A stretch of DNA of 64,000 bases, taken from assembly GCA_965240325.2 (NCBI GenBank), contig OZ251242.1, positions 620,001 to 684,000 of the forward strand, in the 5' to 3' direction. Both the position numbers and the translations under genes were made by a program. Origin of the DNA: Rebecca billardiae RCC1528 (Eukaryota > Haptophyta). The notes under the pieces were generated by a model. That model was not told the DNA's origin. It searched no databases and saw only the letters and a program-made list of their open reading frames with translations. Shown one piece after another: positions 25,551 to 35,767 of this stretch (positions are counted from its first letter, which is position 1; the number at the start of each line of letters is the position of its first letter).

Positions 25551-28124
25551 TTAATCATAGGCATCCGGAGCAGGAATATCCAGGAAATGGATACGCTCCT
25601 TGGGAAATTTGTTGGCTCCCTTGTTTTTGCCTTTGTTGTAATTGTTGGCCTTGGGGCGTAGCTCTGGGTGGAGCTTCCAACACTGCTGGGCAGTATGGTT
25701 CTTGAGACCACAGTGAGTGCACCGTTTGCCGGTGTCCGAGTTATTCGGCCCGCTCTCGCCATTGGCTGGAGCCTTTTGGGCCTGAGCGGCGAAGACTTCG
25801 GCGCCCTCAAAGTCACCGCGTCGCCGCGTGCCTTGCTGATAATCAGCATTTTGGCGTATCTTGGAATAATTGTCGGTCTCTCTCCCCTTGGTATTGTTCT
25901 GATGGAGTAGCTTCATTGAGCCGTGCCGTTTGTAGGCATCTTCCATCTGGGCCATTATCTGGTCAGTGTTATCCACACATTGCTCGGGCGTGAGCGCACC
26001 GAAGTGAGAGATAACTGACTCGTAGACTTGGGGATGGTCGTGCATGCTGTTATACAGCTTGAAGACCAACATCGTAGCATCGTCCAGATTCCCATATCGA
26101 GATGAGCGGACTTGCTCGACGGATTTCTTGATAATGTCCGATGCGCCAATGGGCGACACCTTTGTCGGGTATAACTTCAGGAATTCATCCCTGAGTTCGG
26201 ACATAGTTGTGATCTTGAGCTCGCGCTCAAATATCTGTAGCAGCAGCGCCAGATCCAAGTAATTCTTGGTCGGATCGCTGATGTGCAGCTTCGATTCCAG
26301 ATAGGCGAATAACTGAGGCTCGATAGAGTCCTTCAGCTGCTTGAATATCGCTGCCGCAGATCGATCGTAGACCGATCCGATCTTGTTGGCGTCAGCGTTG
26401 TCAGCCTTGTATGGATCGATTTTGGCTGCGTCTTTCACCCATTTGTCTTTGGCAATGAGTTGAAAGCCGGATAGCTTGCTATCCTTGGGCTCCATTATGT
26501 CAGGTGTGACATCTGAGGATTTGCCCTTGTAGTAGGTGCTCACTTCTGCGAGTGCATCCCGTATCGCGCTGTGTACCGCGCGCTTGGATTTCAGAGCCGA
26601 CTGTGTCAGCTTGTGTGTGGCGGGTGTATCCACTCCTGCCGAGGATTCGCGTGCCATGAACACACGTTCCTTCTTGGTTGGATTAGAGTCTGTGACTCCT
26701 CCTTCGATGACTATCCAGTCACGTTTCTTCGACTCAAGTGCATTGGTCGATGTGTCGCGCGCGCTCTGTGGCGATTCGCGCTCTACCTTCGAGCGAGGAG
26801 TGACCCTCGTCGAGGCTGTGGTGCCTTCTTTGGGCTTCTTCACGCTCGTTCTGTCCAGCGGTGATGCATGTGCATCCGCGGCAGCTTCGGCGGAATACTC
26901 TTCCTTGCAAGAGTGTGGCGTTGTGATGGCTGACGCAGCTGATGCATGCGCACGCGCGTCGCGCTCGCCAACTTGGTTTTGCTGCGGCTTTGCCGTCAAG
27001 CAGGTGTATGATGCCCCCCCTGCATCGCATGCGCTTCCTACGTTCGACGCGAGTCGATACGTGCCAGACGAGGACTCTGCCGTCTCTGCGGCGGTCATCT
27101 CGCGGCTGCTTGTGTCGCTCGTGGCGAGCAGCTCGGCTTCGGAAGCCATCGTGAGGCTGGTAATTTTGGGGTAAACGTATTTGTTTGGGTCAGGCGCATC
27201 AATAATAAATGCGGCCGCTGACTTGATGCTTGAGCTCGCTGTGACAGAGTCACGTGTCGTAGCATCTTGGAGCATAGTTTGCTCTGCCAGACCATACAGG
27301 TCGTTTGCGTCGCACTCATCGGTGCTAATGTCCTCGTTCGATCGGTCAGACTCAGACACAGTGTCATGCGCGCGAGGCTGCAGACTGACTGCGGCGGTGG
27401 CACGACCTGCGCTGTCACAGGCGGCGGCCAGATGGCCAGCACGCGGAGCAGCGTCGGCAGGCTCGAGGGCCTCGACGGTCGGAGCGGCATCAGCGGCAGC
27501 AGCGTCGAGCGCTACATCTGCCCCGGAACGCTCGGTGACCTCGTTCGATGACTCGGAGGCCGCAAGGCACTCCTTGAGCTGCGGGCTCTCAGCCGCGCGC
27601 TCTTGAACCGCGCTCGCGGGCGCAGAGTCCCGGGCGGTAGTTGTTGAGATCCCCTGCGCAACGACGTGCGTGCGGATGGAGTGGCGCGATGGCGGGGGAT
27701 GCGAGCGGCAACGCTCCTCCTCACCGCGCTGTGCGCGAACCTCCTCCTCAAGGTGATCCTTGATGTCGGCTCGAGGCCTTGCGTGCGATGCAGCATTGCG
27801 CGCATACGACACGATGCTGCCTGAGTTCAGGTCAGCGATGTTGCCAGGCCAGGAGGCGCTGGAGATGGGCTTGCGGAGAAGCGTGAGCTTCTCGCCTTGC
27901 CGGTTCTTCTCAGCCTGCATGCCCCTCAGGGCAGCGGCGAGGTAGTCTGGCGTGCGCTTGCGCGCAACCGCCGATGAGCCGCGCGGCATTGCCGCGCGCT
28001 CGGCCACGCCTGGCTTCAACCCAATGAGGGGAGCAACTGGGGCGGGCTGATGGCCGTTCACGTCCTTGCCGCTGTTCTCATCGTCTCCATCCTTGCCCAA
28101 GTTCTCCCAGCACCGTGCTAGCAT
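25551..28124 (-). CDS. Copia Gag protein, stand-alone (element 2)
   Basis: 857-residue capsid-type protein from the ATG created at the LTR/internal junction (A is the last LTR base). The N-terminal ~500 residues are Ser/Ala/Asp-rich and disordered-looking. A helical capsid-like region follows (FAYLESKLHISDPTKNYLDL, TTMSELRDEFLKLYP, DDATMLVFKLYNSMHDHPQV). A CCHC zinc knuckle, CTHCGLKNHTAQQCW, lies near 25730-25685. It ends 33 residues after the knuckle without protease, integrase or RT. The same capsid-knuckle order occurs in element 3 at clear sequence similarity, but the N-terminal thirds differ. The open frame also extends backwards into the 5' LTR. Confidence 0.85.
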   Translation of the reverse strand: MLARCWENLGKDGDDENSGKDVNGHQPAPVAPLIGLKPGVAERAAMPRGSSAVARKRTPDYLAAALRGMQAEKNRQGEKLTLLRKPISSASWPGNIADLNSGSIVSYARNAASHARPRADIKDHLEEEVRAQRGEEERCRSHPPPSRHSIRTHVVAQGISTTTARDSAPASAVQERAAESPQLKECLAASESSNEVTERSGADVALDAAAADAAPTVEALEPADAAPRAGHLAAACDSAGRATAAVSLQPRAHDTVSESDRSNEDISTDECDANDLYGLAEQTMLQDATTRDSVTASSSIKSAAAFIIDAPDPNKYVYPKITSLTMASEAELLATSDTSSREMTAAETAESSSGTYRLASNVGSACDAGGASYTCLTAKPQQNQVGERDARAHASAASAITTPHSCKEEYSAEAAADAHASPLDRTSVKKPKEGTTASTRVTPRSKVERESPQSARDTSTNALESKKRDWIVIEGGVTDSNPTKKERVFMARESSAGVDTPATHKLTQSALKSKRAVHSAIRDALAEVSTYYKGKSSDVTPDIMEPKDSKLSGFQLIAKDKWVKDAAKIDPYKADNADANKIGSVYDRSAAAIFKQLKDSIEPQLFAYLESKLHISDPTKNYLDLALLLQIFERELKITTMSELRDEFLKLYPTKVSPIGASDIIKKSVEQVRSSRYGNLDDATMLVFKLYNSMHDHPQVYESVISHFGALTPEQCVDNTDQIMAQMEDAYKRHGSMKLLHQNNTKGRETDNYSKIRQNADYQQGTRRRGDFEGAEVFAAQAQKAPANGESGPNNSDTGKRCTHCGLKNHTAQQCWKLHPELRPKANNYNKGKNKGANKFPKERIHFLDIPAPDAYD

Positions 28125-28434
28125 GTCAGGGAACGCGTCTCGAGGCTTGACGGTCGCGAGGTCGGTCGACGGCTTCGGCTCTTGTTTTCGGTGGAGAGCA
28201 CAACGTGTTCGTGGTGCTCGGCTCATGTTTCCGCGTTCATTCAGAATCATCTGGAATACTTCGAGATGCCGCCGCCAGCCATGCTGTCCTGCTGTATTTT
28301 AGGATGAGGTTCAGGTTGATTTTGGAGGATTTTGTGCGAGCGCCGCCGCAGCGGTCGCGCCGCCACTGTGTGACTGCGAGTAAAATGTTGGATTGGAAAT
28401 TGGAAATCACTGTAGATTGGCGATTCCTTTGACA
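28124..28434 (-). repeat. 5' LTR of copia element 2
   Basis: 311 bp. The first internal bases on the element strand are TGCTAGCACGGTGC, the presumed primer-binding region. The flanking duplication ATTGC follows at 28435-28439. Confidence 0.93.
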
Positions 28435-28555
28435 ATTGCCATTATTAATACAGCACACCGCGAGTCGTGTCATCACGGTCCTGATGAATGGCACTCGTTG
28501 ATGACGATGATGATATTCCGATGATGATGATGACATTGTCATCGTCATATATCAG
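28435..28555. other. Spacer between two copia insertions
   Basis: About 120 bp of host-like DNA separating elements 2 and 3, with a GATGATGA-type short repeat near 28500-28535. Both target duplications touch it (ATTGC on the left, ATCAG at 28551-28555 on the right). Confidence 0.6.
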
Positions 28556-29107
28556 TGTCAAAGTCCAAGGCAGCCATCGGCGCCATTCCCCAGCTCGAGA
28601 CTTTAATTCCAAGGCGCTGAGCAATTTCAGCCGCCAAGCTACAGACTTTCATCATGCAATTCAATCGGTTTCACCATTCAAGAGCAAGGCCAACAGCAGC
28701 CATTGTTCATGCAAGTTACTACTCCAAAGATAAGGAGCATCGGCACACACATGAGGTCTTCGGACTACACATCCAAGGGTCCAGGGATTCTTCACCACTT
28801 GGGAAGGTACCCTGAACTGGACCAGAGACTACCATGCAGTCATCAGAACTTTCTTTTCATTTCGAGGAGACGTCCCGATCATCACAGGAAGCTTTCGTGC
28901 AATGACCCGAAGGCAATCAACGGAATTCCGAGAGCATTCCGACCGAGGGAAGCAGGCACACGAAGATTCCAAAATCTTCGATGCCACTTCCATCAGCTTT
29001 CACCAGACTGAAACATCAGTTACCTGAAACCACCGCCAGCAAGGGGGACGCCCCTTCGCCCCACGAAACACAGTAAGGACCGCACGACACGCGCGAAGCG
29101 CCAATCA
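28556..29107 (+). repeat. 5' LTR of copia element 3
   Basis: 552 bp. The presumed primer-binding region begins directly after it with TGAGCTCACGGGTGC; the last LTR base is the A of the Gag-Pol ATG. Confidence 0.95.
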
Positions 29108-32100
29108 TGAGCTCACGGGTGCAAAACGTCGTCCGATCCTACGATCAGCGCAAGCGGACCCGCATCGATCGGCTCCGCCACCACGGGAGCCCCATGCTCC
29201 TCGACATTGACTTCGGCGACAACGCCGGATCGGCACGGAACGACACCGGCCGCAAGGAAGACATCGAGTTCCCATCCTCGCGATGGTACGACCAGGGCGG
29301 GAGCCCGCGTACCTTCTACGAGGACTGTCGCAGCTCCATCGAGAACCGCGACCGCCACGACGGACACTACCCGCGTGGCGAGCAAGGCCCCAGTCGCCAA
29401 GGCAACGGCGGCGGCCGGCATCACGCACCGACCGAGTACAAGCACCACCGGCGGAGCGACGACAACCTCGTACCCTACGACGGGACGTGGTTCGCGGAGA
29501 GCACAAGGCCATCCAACTCCGCGCATGCGCACTGGCACCCGCCCCACTCGCGGGGCCACCGATACCATCCCTCGCAACACAGCGAGGCCGAGCGCGCCGC
29601 GCCGCGCACCGGCGCGCGCGCAACTGAACCCATGACGATCCCCAGCGCGCAGGAGCGATCGTCGGCGCACGACAAGTACCCAAACGGCCCGCGGCCCTCC
29701 GGCACGCTGGGCTGGGACTACAAGCAGCCCGTCGTGCTCCCTGAGCAATGGCGAGTGCCCCCGTCCTCGCAGAAGGACGACTCGCCGTCGTCGCAGTCGC
29801 TGCATCGCGACGCTACGACACAGACGGAATCCCCGGACTCGGCGTCGCCGACTGCGACTGGACACGACCAGCATGGAGGCAGCAGCGTCGCAGCGCCGGA
29901 GGCGGGCGCGATGGCGGGCGACCTCCCGACCATCAGCGTCGTGACCGACTTCAAGGAGCCGCACAGCCACTACCCCTTCGACCCGGGCCAGATCCCTGGC
30001 GAAGAGCGGTCGGAGCCGTTCGAGGAGTTCGCGCCGCAGCTTGACGACCTCGCGCGCGGCTCGACCCCGCCGCCGGACGCGTTGAGCCTCAATGATGTCC
30101 TCAGCGTGCTCAAGGATGCGGCCATCGACATCAACGGACTCGTCTACCAGGATCCGATGGACATCGGAGACGACATCTTCACCATTGGAGGTATGTGCAG
30201 CGACCCGACTGACCGGCCCCAATCCATCTTGTGCTGCAACAAGGCAGCATGGGAACACGCTGCGCGCGACAAGCATCGCATGTCCTCATACCTGTGCACT
30301 TACCCCCTCCTGGCTGTCAGCAGTTGGTATGGTGTAGGCGAGACCTTCGATTGCATCATCCCGGAGATCCCGGCGCGCAAGAACATGGGCAACGGCATCT
30401 ACTGCAGCCAGTGGAGTGAGATTGACGACGATGATCCGAAGTCGCGCCAGCCATGCGACAATCAGTCGTGCACATCGATGCATTGCACCCTCGAATGCAT
30501 CATCTGTGGGATGGGCAGAGTCTGCAGCTACCGATGCGCAGACGCCATCCAAGTTCAGCATCAGCTCGAATGTGAGCAGATTATCCAGTTTGCAGCGATG
30601 AACGACGGGATTGACATCGATGATGATGGCATTCACTTCCACCGGCAGGACGGACCCGTCGCAGCGGCTGATCGCCGCAGCCTGAGCGTCGTGAACGACG
30701 CAGGCGCCAGCCTCGATGATATTTGCCCTTGGCGGCCATCCAAACGATGCACTATCTACTCGGGAGGCTTCATCGCAGCAGCCGCAGAGCGGCAAGGTCA
30801 CAACTACACAGTTGGAGACTATGTGCGGGAGAGGGACGGGCTTCACCAAAGCAAGTTCGATCTCATGTTCCATTGTAATGACGCACTCCTACAGCCAGGT
30901 GTCGCATGCTTCCTGCACAAAGAGTTCTATGGGCTGACTTCTGAAGCGAGCGAGGGACACTCGCCGGCTGACGACGGCCCACCTGGTGGTGTCACAACCT
31001 ACCCACCTGCCACGACTGGTGACGACAACAGCGCACAGCAGAGCAGCGATGGGGACGAGTCTTCTACATCGTCGGACATGGGCAGCTATGCCACAGCAGA
31101 GGACCACATTGAGACAAGCTCGCTCGACGCGTCACCACGAACGCGCAGAAATGGAGGCGAAGCTTGCATCACCTACTTGCCCGACGCACATGCAATGATG
31201 GCTGTGCAGACAAGCCAGCCTGGCGTCGGAAGCTACAAGCTGAATTTCTTCACAATCAAATCGAAAATGGCCATCCACGGAGCGATCAAGGACGCAGTCA
31301 CCGAGGTCAAGGCTTCCTTCAAGGGAAGAGCGACCGACACTACGTCGTCCATGGTCACCCTCGTCGAGGCCAGGCTCTCCGGATACGCGCTGGCCGAGGC
31401 CGCCGTGTGGACAGCCGAAAATGCTATTCGGGAACCGTACGCAACCGCATTCGCAAACATGGACGCGGACACCACCATCATGCAGATGACGATCGTCTAC
31501 GAGCGATCGGTGGAAGTACTTTTCAAGCGTATCAAGGACATGATGCTGCCGAGTCTCTTTTCGTACCTCGAGTCGAAACGGCACATCGTGAACCCGAATG
31601 AGAATTTCCTGAATTTACATACTCTGCTCGAAATCTTCGAGCACGAGCTAAACGTATCGACCATGTCGGAGCTCCGAGCTGAGTTCAAGAAGCTCTACCC
31701 GGACCGACCGACCCCGGTGAGCGGCCCCGAGATGATCAAGCAAACGGTGGAGATGGTACGCGCATCACGCTATCGAGAGCTAGACGACGCCACACTCCTC
31801 GTTTTCAAGTTGTACAACGGGATGCACGAGCACCCAGAGGTCTACTCGACCGTCATCTCTATTTACGGTTCAATGTCGCCCCAGCAATGCGTGGCGCAGA
31901 CCGAACAGCTCACCGCCCAGATCGAGGACGCATACAGGCGTTGGACTCAGTCGCCCAAGGGACGACAGGCAACGCAACGTGACCCCAAGCGGGGCGGTCC
32001 CGCGCACGCTCTCAATACTGAGGAGGCGGACCGCCGACAACCAGCCGTCACGTGCTCGCACTGCGGGCTGCGCAATCACACCGCAGAGCGGTGCTGGAAG

Positions 32101-35100
32101 CTACATCCAGACTTGCGGCCACCCAGGCCGCCCGGCGCACCAAGGCAGGGCAACTTCAGGCTGCCCGCCAAGCCCGGCGGGCGCGACAGCAAGTTCATCA
32201 AAGTACCTCCGCCCCAAAAGCGGGCGGGGAGGCCACGGGCCCAGATGGTGCAAGACGAGGACATCGACCCGGAGCCCGATGACGCAGATCTCGAGCCGAC
32301 GCAATACGCGTATCTGGACTCGGGCGCGTCCCAATCATTTGTCGATATCAACCTCGGCCTGCTACACAATGCTCACCCGATCAGCATGTCTGTCAAGGTC
32401 GCCAAGCGCGACATTGAGCTACACGCATCCAAGGCAGGCGACATGTACGTATACTTACTCGACGCCGACTCAGACACAACCGTGCCGGTGTGCCTGGAAA
32501 ACGTCGTCGGAGTCGAAGATCTCGATACTACTCTCTTTTCAGTCAACGCGTTCGCCGCGGTCGGAATGGCTGTGGTGTTCGACGAACGACCATACATCCG
32601 CATCGGCCCCAAGAGGGTTCATTTGCGCCCCGACAACACGGTCGGATTCAAGGCAGTCGTACCCAAGGCCGAGACAGCCATGCCGGCCACCGCGGACGAC
32701 GTGCCACCAGACGTCGACCCGATCAAGAACGGGCGGAAGATCACGCTCTGGCAATCCAGACTAGGATATGCCGATATCAAGCGTGTACGCGCAACCTACC
32801 GCGCGAATGACAAGATGTCGGAGGCATCGCCCTGCACGTACCAGCCCTCCGACGTTGCCAAGTTCAAGGCCAAGCCGTTCCCGGGCACACGTGAGAGAAC
32901 AACTCGACCGCTCGAGATGCTCCACAACGATGTCATCGGGCCCATCAACGGGCTGCCCGCAAAGACTCCAAGGTGGGGAACTCTATTCATCGATGATTTT
33001 TCCGGATACATGCGCTTCTACGACATGCAAAACAAGGCTGAAGCGCCGGAGAAGCTCGACCTCATGGCCAGCGAGATGGGAGCCAACTCTCTATCCGCCA
33101 CCATGCAGAACAAGGGCATCGCCGGATGCACCATTCACCTCGACGGAGGCCGAGAGTTACACTCAAAGAATTGGAACCGAGTCCTTCGCAGGTACGACAT
33201 GCTATGCAACTACATGTCGCCCCCCCACACGCAGCAGCTGAACGGCGTCGCCGAACGTGGCCTCGGAGTCATCATGAATGACGCCAGGACAATGCTGTAC
33301 CTCTCAGGCGTACACCACAAATGGTGGTATTGGGCAGCCAAGTGCGCTGCCGCGCAACGCAACCTGATGAGCAAGCATCCTACCAGCGATGGCAAGCTGG
33401 TTTCACCGCACGAGCTGATGTTTGGCACCTCGCCCGGGCCCTTCCTGCAAAAGCTGAGAGTCTGGGGCTCGCCCTGCATCTACCTCGTACAGTCGATCAA
33501 CAAGCAGAACAAGCTACTCCCGCGCGCGCGGGAGGGCATCTTACTGGGATACGGATTTGACGGTATCTTCGAGCGAGGCACCATCAAGCGATCGCACGGA
33601 TACATCGTTTTGAGTGCCGACGACGGGAAAATCGTCATCACTCGGCACGTCAAGTTCAACGAGCAAGTCATTTTGGATCGAATCTCTACGCATTTCAAGG
33701 AGATCCGCGAAATTCGGGACCCCCTGCTGGCGTGGAGCGCTCGGCGACCTCCTCAAGGTGCAGATGCTGGTAAGACCCGTGACAGCAACACCAACGAGGA
33801 GGGCGACGAAGAGTTTGCCAGCAGCAGCAGTGACGCCGACAGCGACTCCGAGCGCGGAGGAGACGATCCGCCATCGCCGGACGAGGAATCAGACGACGAT
33901 GACAAGGACGACAGGGACAAACCCGACGACGACGAGAAGGGAAATGATGGCGACGGCGACGACGGTGATGGAGACGGCCCCGGAGCTGGAGGCAGACCAT
34001 CGCAGAGCAATACGCCACCGCAGCCAAAGCAGCCTCCTCCCTCCGCCGATCGCCGCCCACAGCGGACTCGCAACATGACTGGCAAGTCATACTTCCCGCC
34101 GACGCGGCGCGCGCGCGCGCGCGCGCAGCTCGCGCAGCTCGCATCAGATATCCCGGTACCTACATCGTTCAAGGAAGCGATGGAGAGCAAGCAAGCATCC
34201 GATTGGACAAGGGCTATCATGGAAGAATACGAGGCCCACGACAGGCTGGGCACATTCACGCCCGTCATTGTTCCCAAAGGGAAAGCAATTATCCCATCGA
34301 AGCTGGTCTTCAAGGTCAAAGCCAATCCAGATGGTACCATCGAACGGTACAAGGCAAGATTGGTTGGTCAAGGCTTCCGCCAGATTCAAGGAGTCAATTA
34401 CGACGAGGTGTTCTCGCCTACTATCCGGTACGAGAACGTACGCCTCCTATTGGCACTGACGACGGAGCTACGAACACCAGAAAGACCTTGGATCATCCAC
34501 TCCGCAGACGTGAGTACGGCGTACCTCCAAGCCCCATTGGAGGACGGCCTGAAGATCTACACTACGCTACCCCCGCTGTACCCGTGTGCCCTCAAGCCAC
34601 CCGCGGGACACGTGGTCGCGGCTGACTGGGATATGGCCCTTCCAGGATTTAAGCAGAGCGGCAGACGATGGCACATCCGCCTCAGCCAGAAACTGCGAGA
34701 GAAAGGATTCAAGAAACTCACACAGTCGGAGTGCATCTTCGTCCGCACCTCAGGAGACATCATCGACGTCATCGCAGTGTACGTGGACGACCTGCTTATT
34801 CTGAGCAGCTCCCCCGACAGCGCAAGACCCAGCTCGATTATCGGAGAAATTCGAAAAGAATTCACCCTCCGGGATCTGGGACCAGCGACGACTTTCCTAG
34901 GCATGAGTATCGCCCAGGGGCCCAAGTCGACGACTATCTCCATGTCACAGTACATCACCGATCTCCTCAAGAAGCACGACATGAGCGACATTACGCCCGT
35001 CGACAACCCGTGCAGATCGGCAGCAGAGCATCCGACAGCAGTCGAGACAGACGATTCATCATCGTGCTCGCCGGAGGAATCAAAGACCTACCGAGCAATT

Positions 35101-35760
35101 GTCGGAGCGCTACTATTCATCATGAACACCTGCCGACCCGACATCAGCTATGCAGTCAATATGTTGGCAAGGCACATGGCAAGCCCAAGCTCGAACGACC
35201 TTAAAGGTGCCAAGCGAGTGCTCAGGTACTTGGCCGGGACAAAGAATTCCGGCATCACTTTCACATCAACGGCTACTACTCAGCCACGAACGGAGATGTT
35301 TGTGGACTCGGACTGGGCCAACGATACAAAAGATCGCCGCTCGACCGGAAGCTATATCTACTTCCATGCTGGCGGCCCAGTATCGTGGCGCACCTTCAAG
35401 CAGTCAATCACAACCCTCTCATCATGTGAGGCCGAATATGTCGCACTCGCGGAAGGAGCCAAAGAGGCAGTTTACCTACGCGACATCATCAGCGATATCC
35501 TCAACATTCCAAAGACTCCCATTGTGATCCACGAGGACAACAAGGGGACGATTGATCTCTCAAAGAACAGCATTCATCATAAGCGCACCAAGCACATCGA
35601 CGTACGACACCATTTTATTCGAGATTGTGTCGACCTCGGTGCAGTCAACATCACCAAGGTGCAAACATCGGAAAACATCGCCGATTGTCTGACCAAGGCG
35701 CTACCCAAGGACAAGTTCACCAAATTTCGAGACATCATGGTTACACCAGTTTCGAATTGA
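29107..35760 (+). CDS. Copia Gag-Pol polyprotein (element 3)
   Basis: 2217 residues in one frame. Order: disordered N-terminus (to ~370); a MYND-like zinc cluster at about 460-490 with C-x3-C-x7-H-x3-C (CSYRCADAIQVQHQLEC); the capsid region (FSYLESKRHIVNPNENFLNL); a CCHC knuckle CSHCGLRNHTAERCW (~982); protease YLDSGASQSFVD (~1070); an integrase core with DVIGPINGLP, HLDGGREL and NGVAERGLG supplying D, D and E; an Asp/Gly-rich linker; RT with YVDDLLIL (~1892); and RNase H with FVDSDWANDTKDRRSTGSY and HHKRTKHIDVRHHF. The HHCC module before the integrase core is degenerate (LGYADIK where a His is expected). Single-frame Gag-Pol is usual for copia. Confidence 0.95.
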   Translation: MSSRVQNVVRSYDQRKRTRIDRLRHHGSPMLLDIDFGDNAGSARNDTGRKEDIEFPSSRWYDQGGSPRTFYEDCRSSIENRDRHDGHYPRGEQGPSRQGNGGGRHHAPTEYKHHRRSDDNLVPYDGTWFAESTRPSNSAHAHWHPPHSRGHRYHPSQHSEAERAAPRTGARATEPMTIPSAQERSSAHDKYPNGPRPSGTLGWDYKQPVVLPEQWRVPPSSQKDDSPSSQSLHRDATTQTESPDSASPTATGHDQHGGSSVAAPEAGAMAGDLPTISVVTDFKEPHSHYPFDPGQIPGEERSEPFEEFAPQLDDLARGSTPPPDALSLNDVLSVLKDAAIDINGLVYQDPMDIGDDIFTIGGMCSDPTDRPQSILCCNKAAWEHAARDKHRMSSYLCTYPLLAVSSWYGVGETFDCIIPEIPARKNMGNGIYCSQWSEIDDDDPKSRQPCDNQSCTSMHCTLECIICGMGRVCSYRCADAIQVQHQLECEQIIQFAAMNDGIDIDDDGIHFHRQDGPVAAADRRSLSVVNDAGASLDDICPWRPSKRCTIYSGGFIAAAAERQGHNYTVGDYVRERDGLHQSKFDLMFHCNDALLQPGVACFLHKEFYGLTSEASEGHSPADDGPPGGVTTYPPATTGDDNSAQQSSDGDESSTSSDMGSYATAEDHIETSSLDASPRTRRNGGEACITYLPDAHAMMAVQTSQPGVGSYKLNFFTIKSKMAIHGAIKDAVTEVKASFKGRATDTTSSMVTLVEARLSGYALAEAAVWTAENAIREPYATAFANMDADTTIMQMTIVYERSVEVLFKRIKDMMLPSLFSYLESKRHIVNPNENFLNLHTLLEIFEHELNVSTMSELRAEFKKLYPDRPTPVSGPEMIKQTVEMVRASRYRELDDATLLVFKLYNGMHEHPEVYSTVISIYGSMSPQQCVAQTEQLTAQIEDAYRRWTQSPKGRQATQRDPKRGGPAHALNTEEADRRQPAVTCSHCGLRNHTAERCWKLHPDLRPPRPPGAPRQGNFRLPAKPGGRDSKFIKVPPPQKRAGRPRAQMVQDEDIDPEPDDADLEPTQYAYLDSGASQSFVDINLGLLHNAHPISMSVKVAKRDIELHASKAGDMYVYLLDADSDTTVPVCLENVVGVEDLDTTLFSVNAFAAVGMAVVFDERPYIRIGPKRVHLRPDNTVGFKAVVPKAETAMPATADDVPPDVDPIKNGRKITLWQSRLGYADIKRVRATYRANDKMSEASPCTYQPSDVAKFKAKPFPGTRERTTRPLEMLHNDVIGPINGLPAKTPRWGTLFIDDFSGYMRFYDMQNKAEAPEKLDLMASEMGANSLSATMQNKGIAGCTIHLDGGRELHSKNWNRVLRRYDMLCNYMSPPHTQQLNGVAERGLGVIMNDARTMLYLSGVHHKWWYWAAKCAAAQRNLMSKHPTSDGKLVSPHELMFGTSPGPFLQKLRVWGSPCIYLVQSINKQNKLLPRAREGILLGYGFDGIFERGTIKRSHGYIVLSADDGKIVITRHVKFNEQVILDRISTHFKEIREIRDPLLAWSARRPPQGADAGKTRDSNTNEEGDEEFASSSSDADSDSERGGDDPPSPDEESDDDDKDDRDKPDDDEKGNDGDGDDGDGDGPGAGGRPSQSNTPPQPKQPPPSADRRPQRTRNMTGKSYFPPTRRARARAQLAQLASDIPVPTSFKEAMESKQASDWTRAIMEEYEAHDRLGTFTPVIVPKGKAIIPSKLVFKVKANPDGTIERYKARLVGQGFRQIQGVNYDEVFSPTIRYENVRLLLALTTELRTPERPWIIHSADVSTAYLQAPLEDGLKIYTTLPPLYPCALKPPAGHVVAADWDMALPGFKQSGRRWHIRLSQKLREKGFKKLTQSECIFVRTSGDIIDVIAVYVDDLLILSSSPDSARPSSIIGEIRKEFTLRDLGPATTFLGMSIAQGPKSTTISMSQYITDLLKKHDMSDITPVDNPCRSAAEHPTAVETDDSSSCSPEESKTYRAIVGALLFIMNTCRPDISYAVNMLARHMASPSSNDLKGAKRVLRYLAGTKNSGITFTSTATTQPRTEMFVDSDWANDTKDRRSTGSYIYFHAGGPVSWRTFKQSITTLSSCEAEYVALAEGAKEAVYLRDIISDILNIPKTPIVIHEDNKGTIDLSKNSIHHKRTKHIDVRHHFIRDCVDLGAVNITKVQTSENIADCLTKALPKDKFTKFRDIMVTPVSN

Positions 35761-35767
35761 GGGGGCG

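Larger units (their letters stand above)
24975..28434 (-). mobile_element. Ty1/copia LTR element 2, gag-only (3460 bp)
   Basis: 311-bp LTRs at 24975-25285 and 28124-28434 appear identical. They are flanked by the 5-bp duplication ATTGC (24970-24974 and 28435-28439). On the element strand the LTR begins TGTCAAAGG and ends CCTGACA, and a G-rich polypurine tract at 25286-25294 precedes the 3' LTR. Only a Gag ORF lies inside; about 265 bp remain between its stop and the polypurine tract. Pol is absent, so it is non-autonomous. Its Gag is homologous to that of the full-length element at 28556-36319. Confidence 0.93.

Noticed and set aside
28124-28250. N-terminal 42 residues of the element 2 Gag frame lying in its LTR
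   Set aside because: They are encoded by LTR sequence; the ATG at the LTR/internal junction matches the start of the full-length element.
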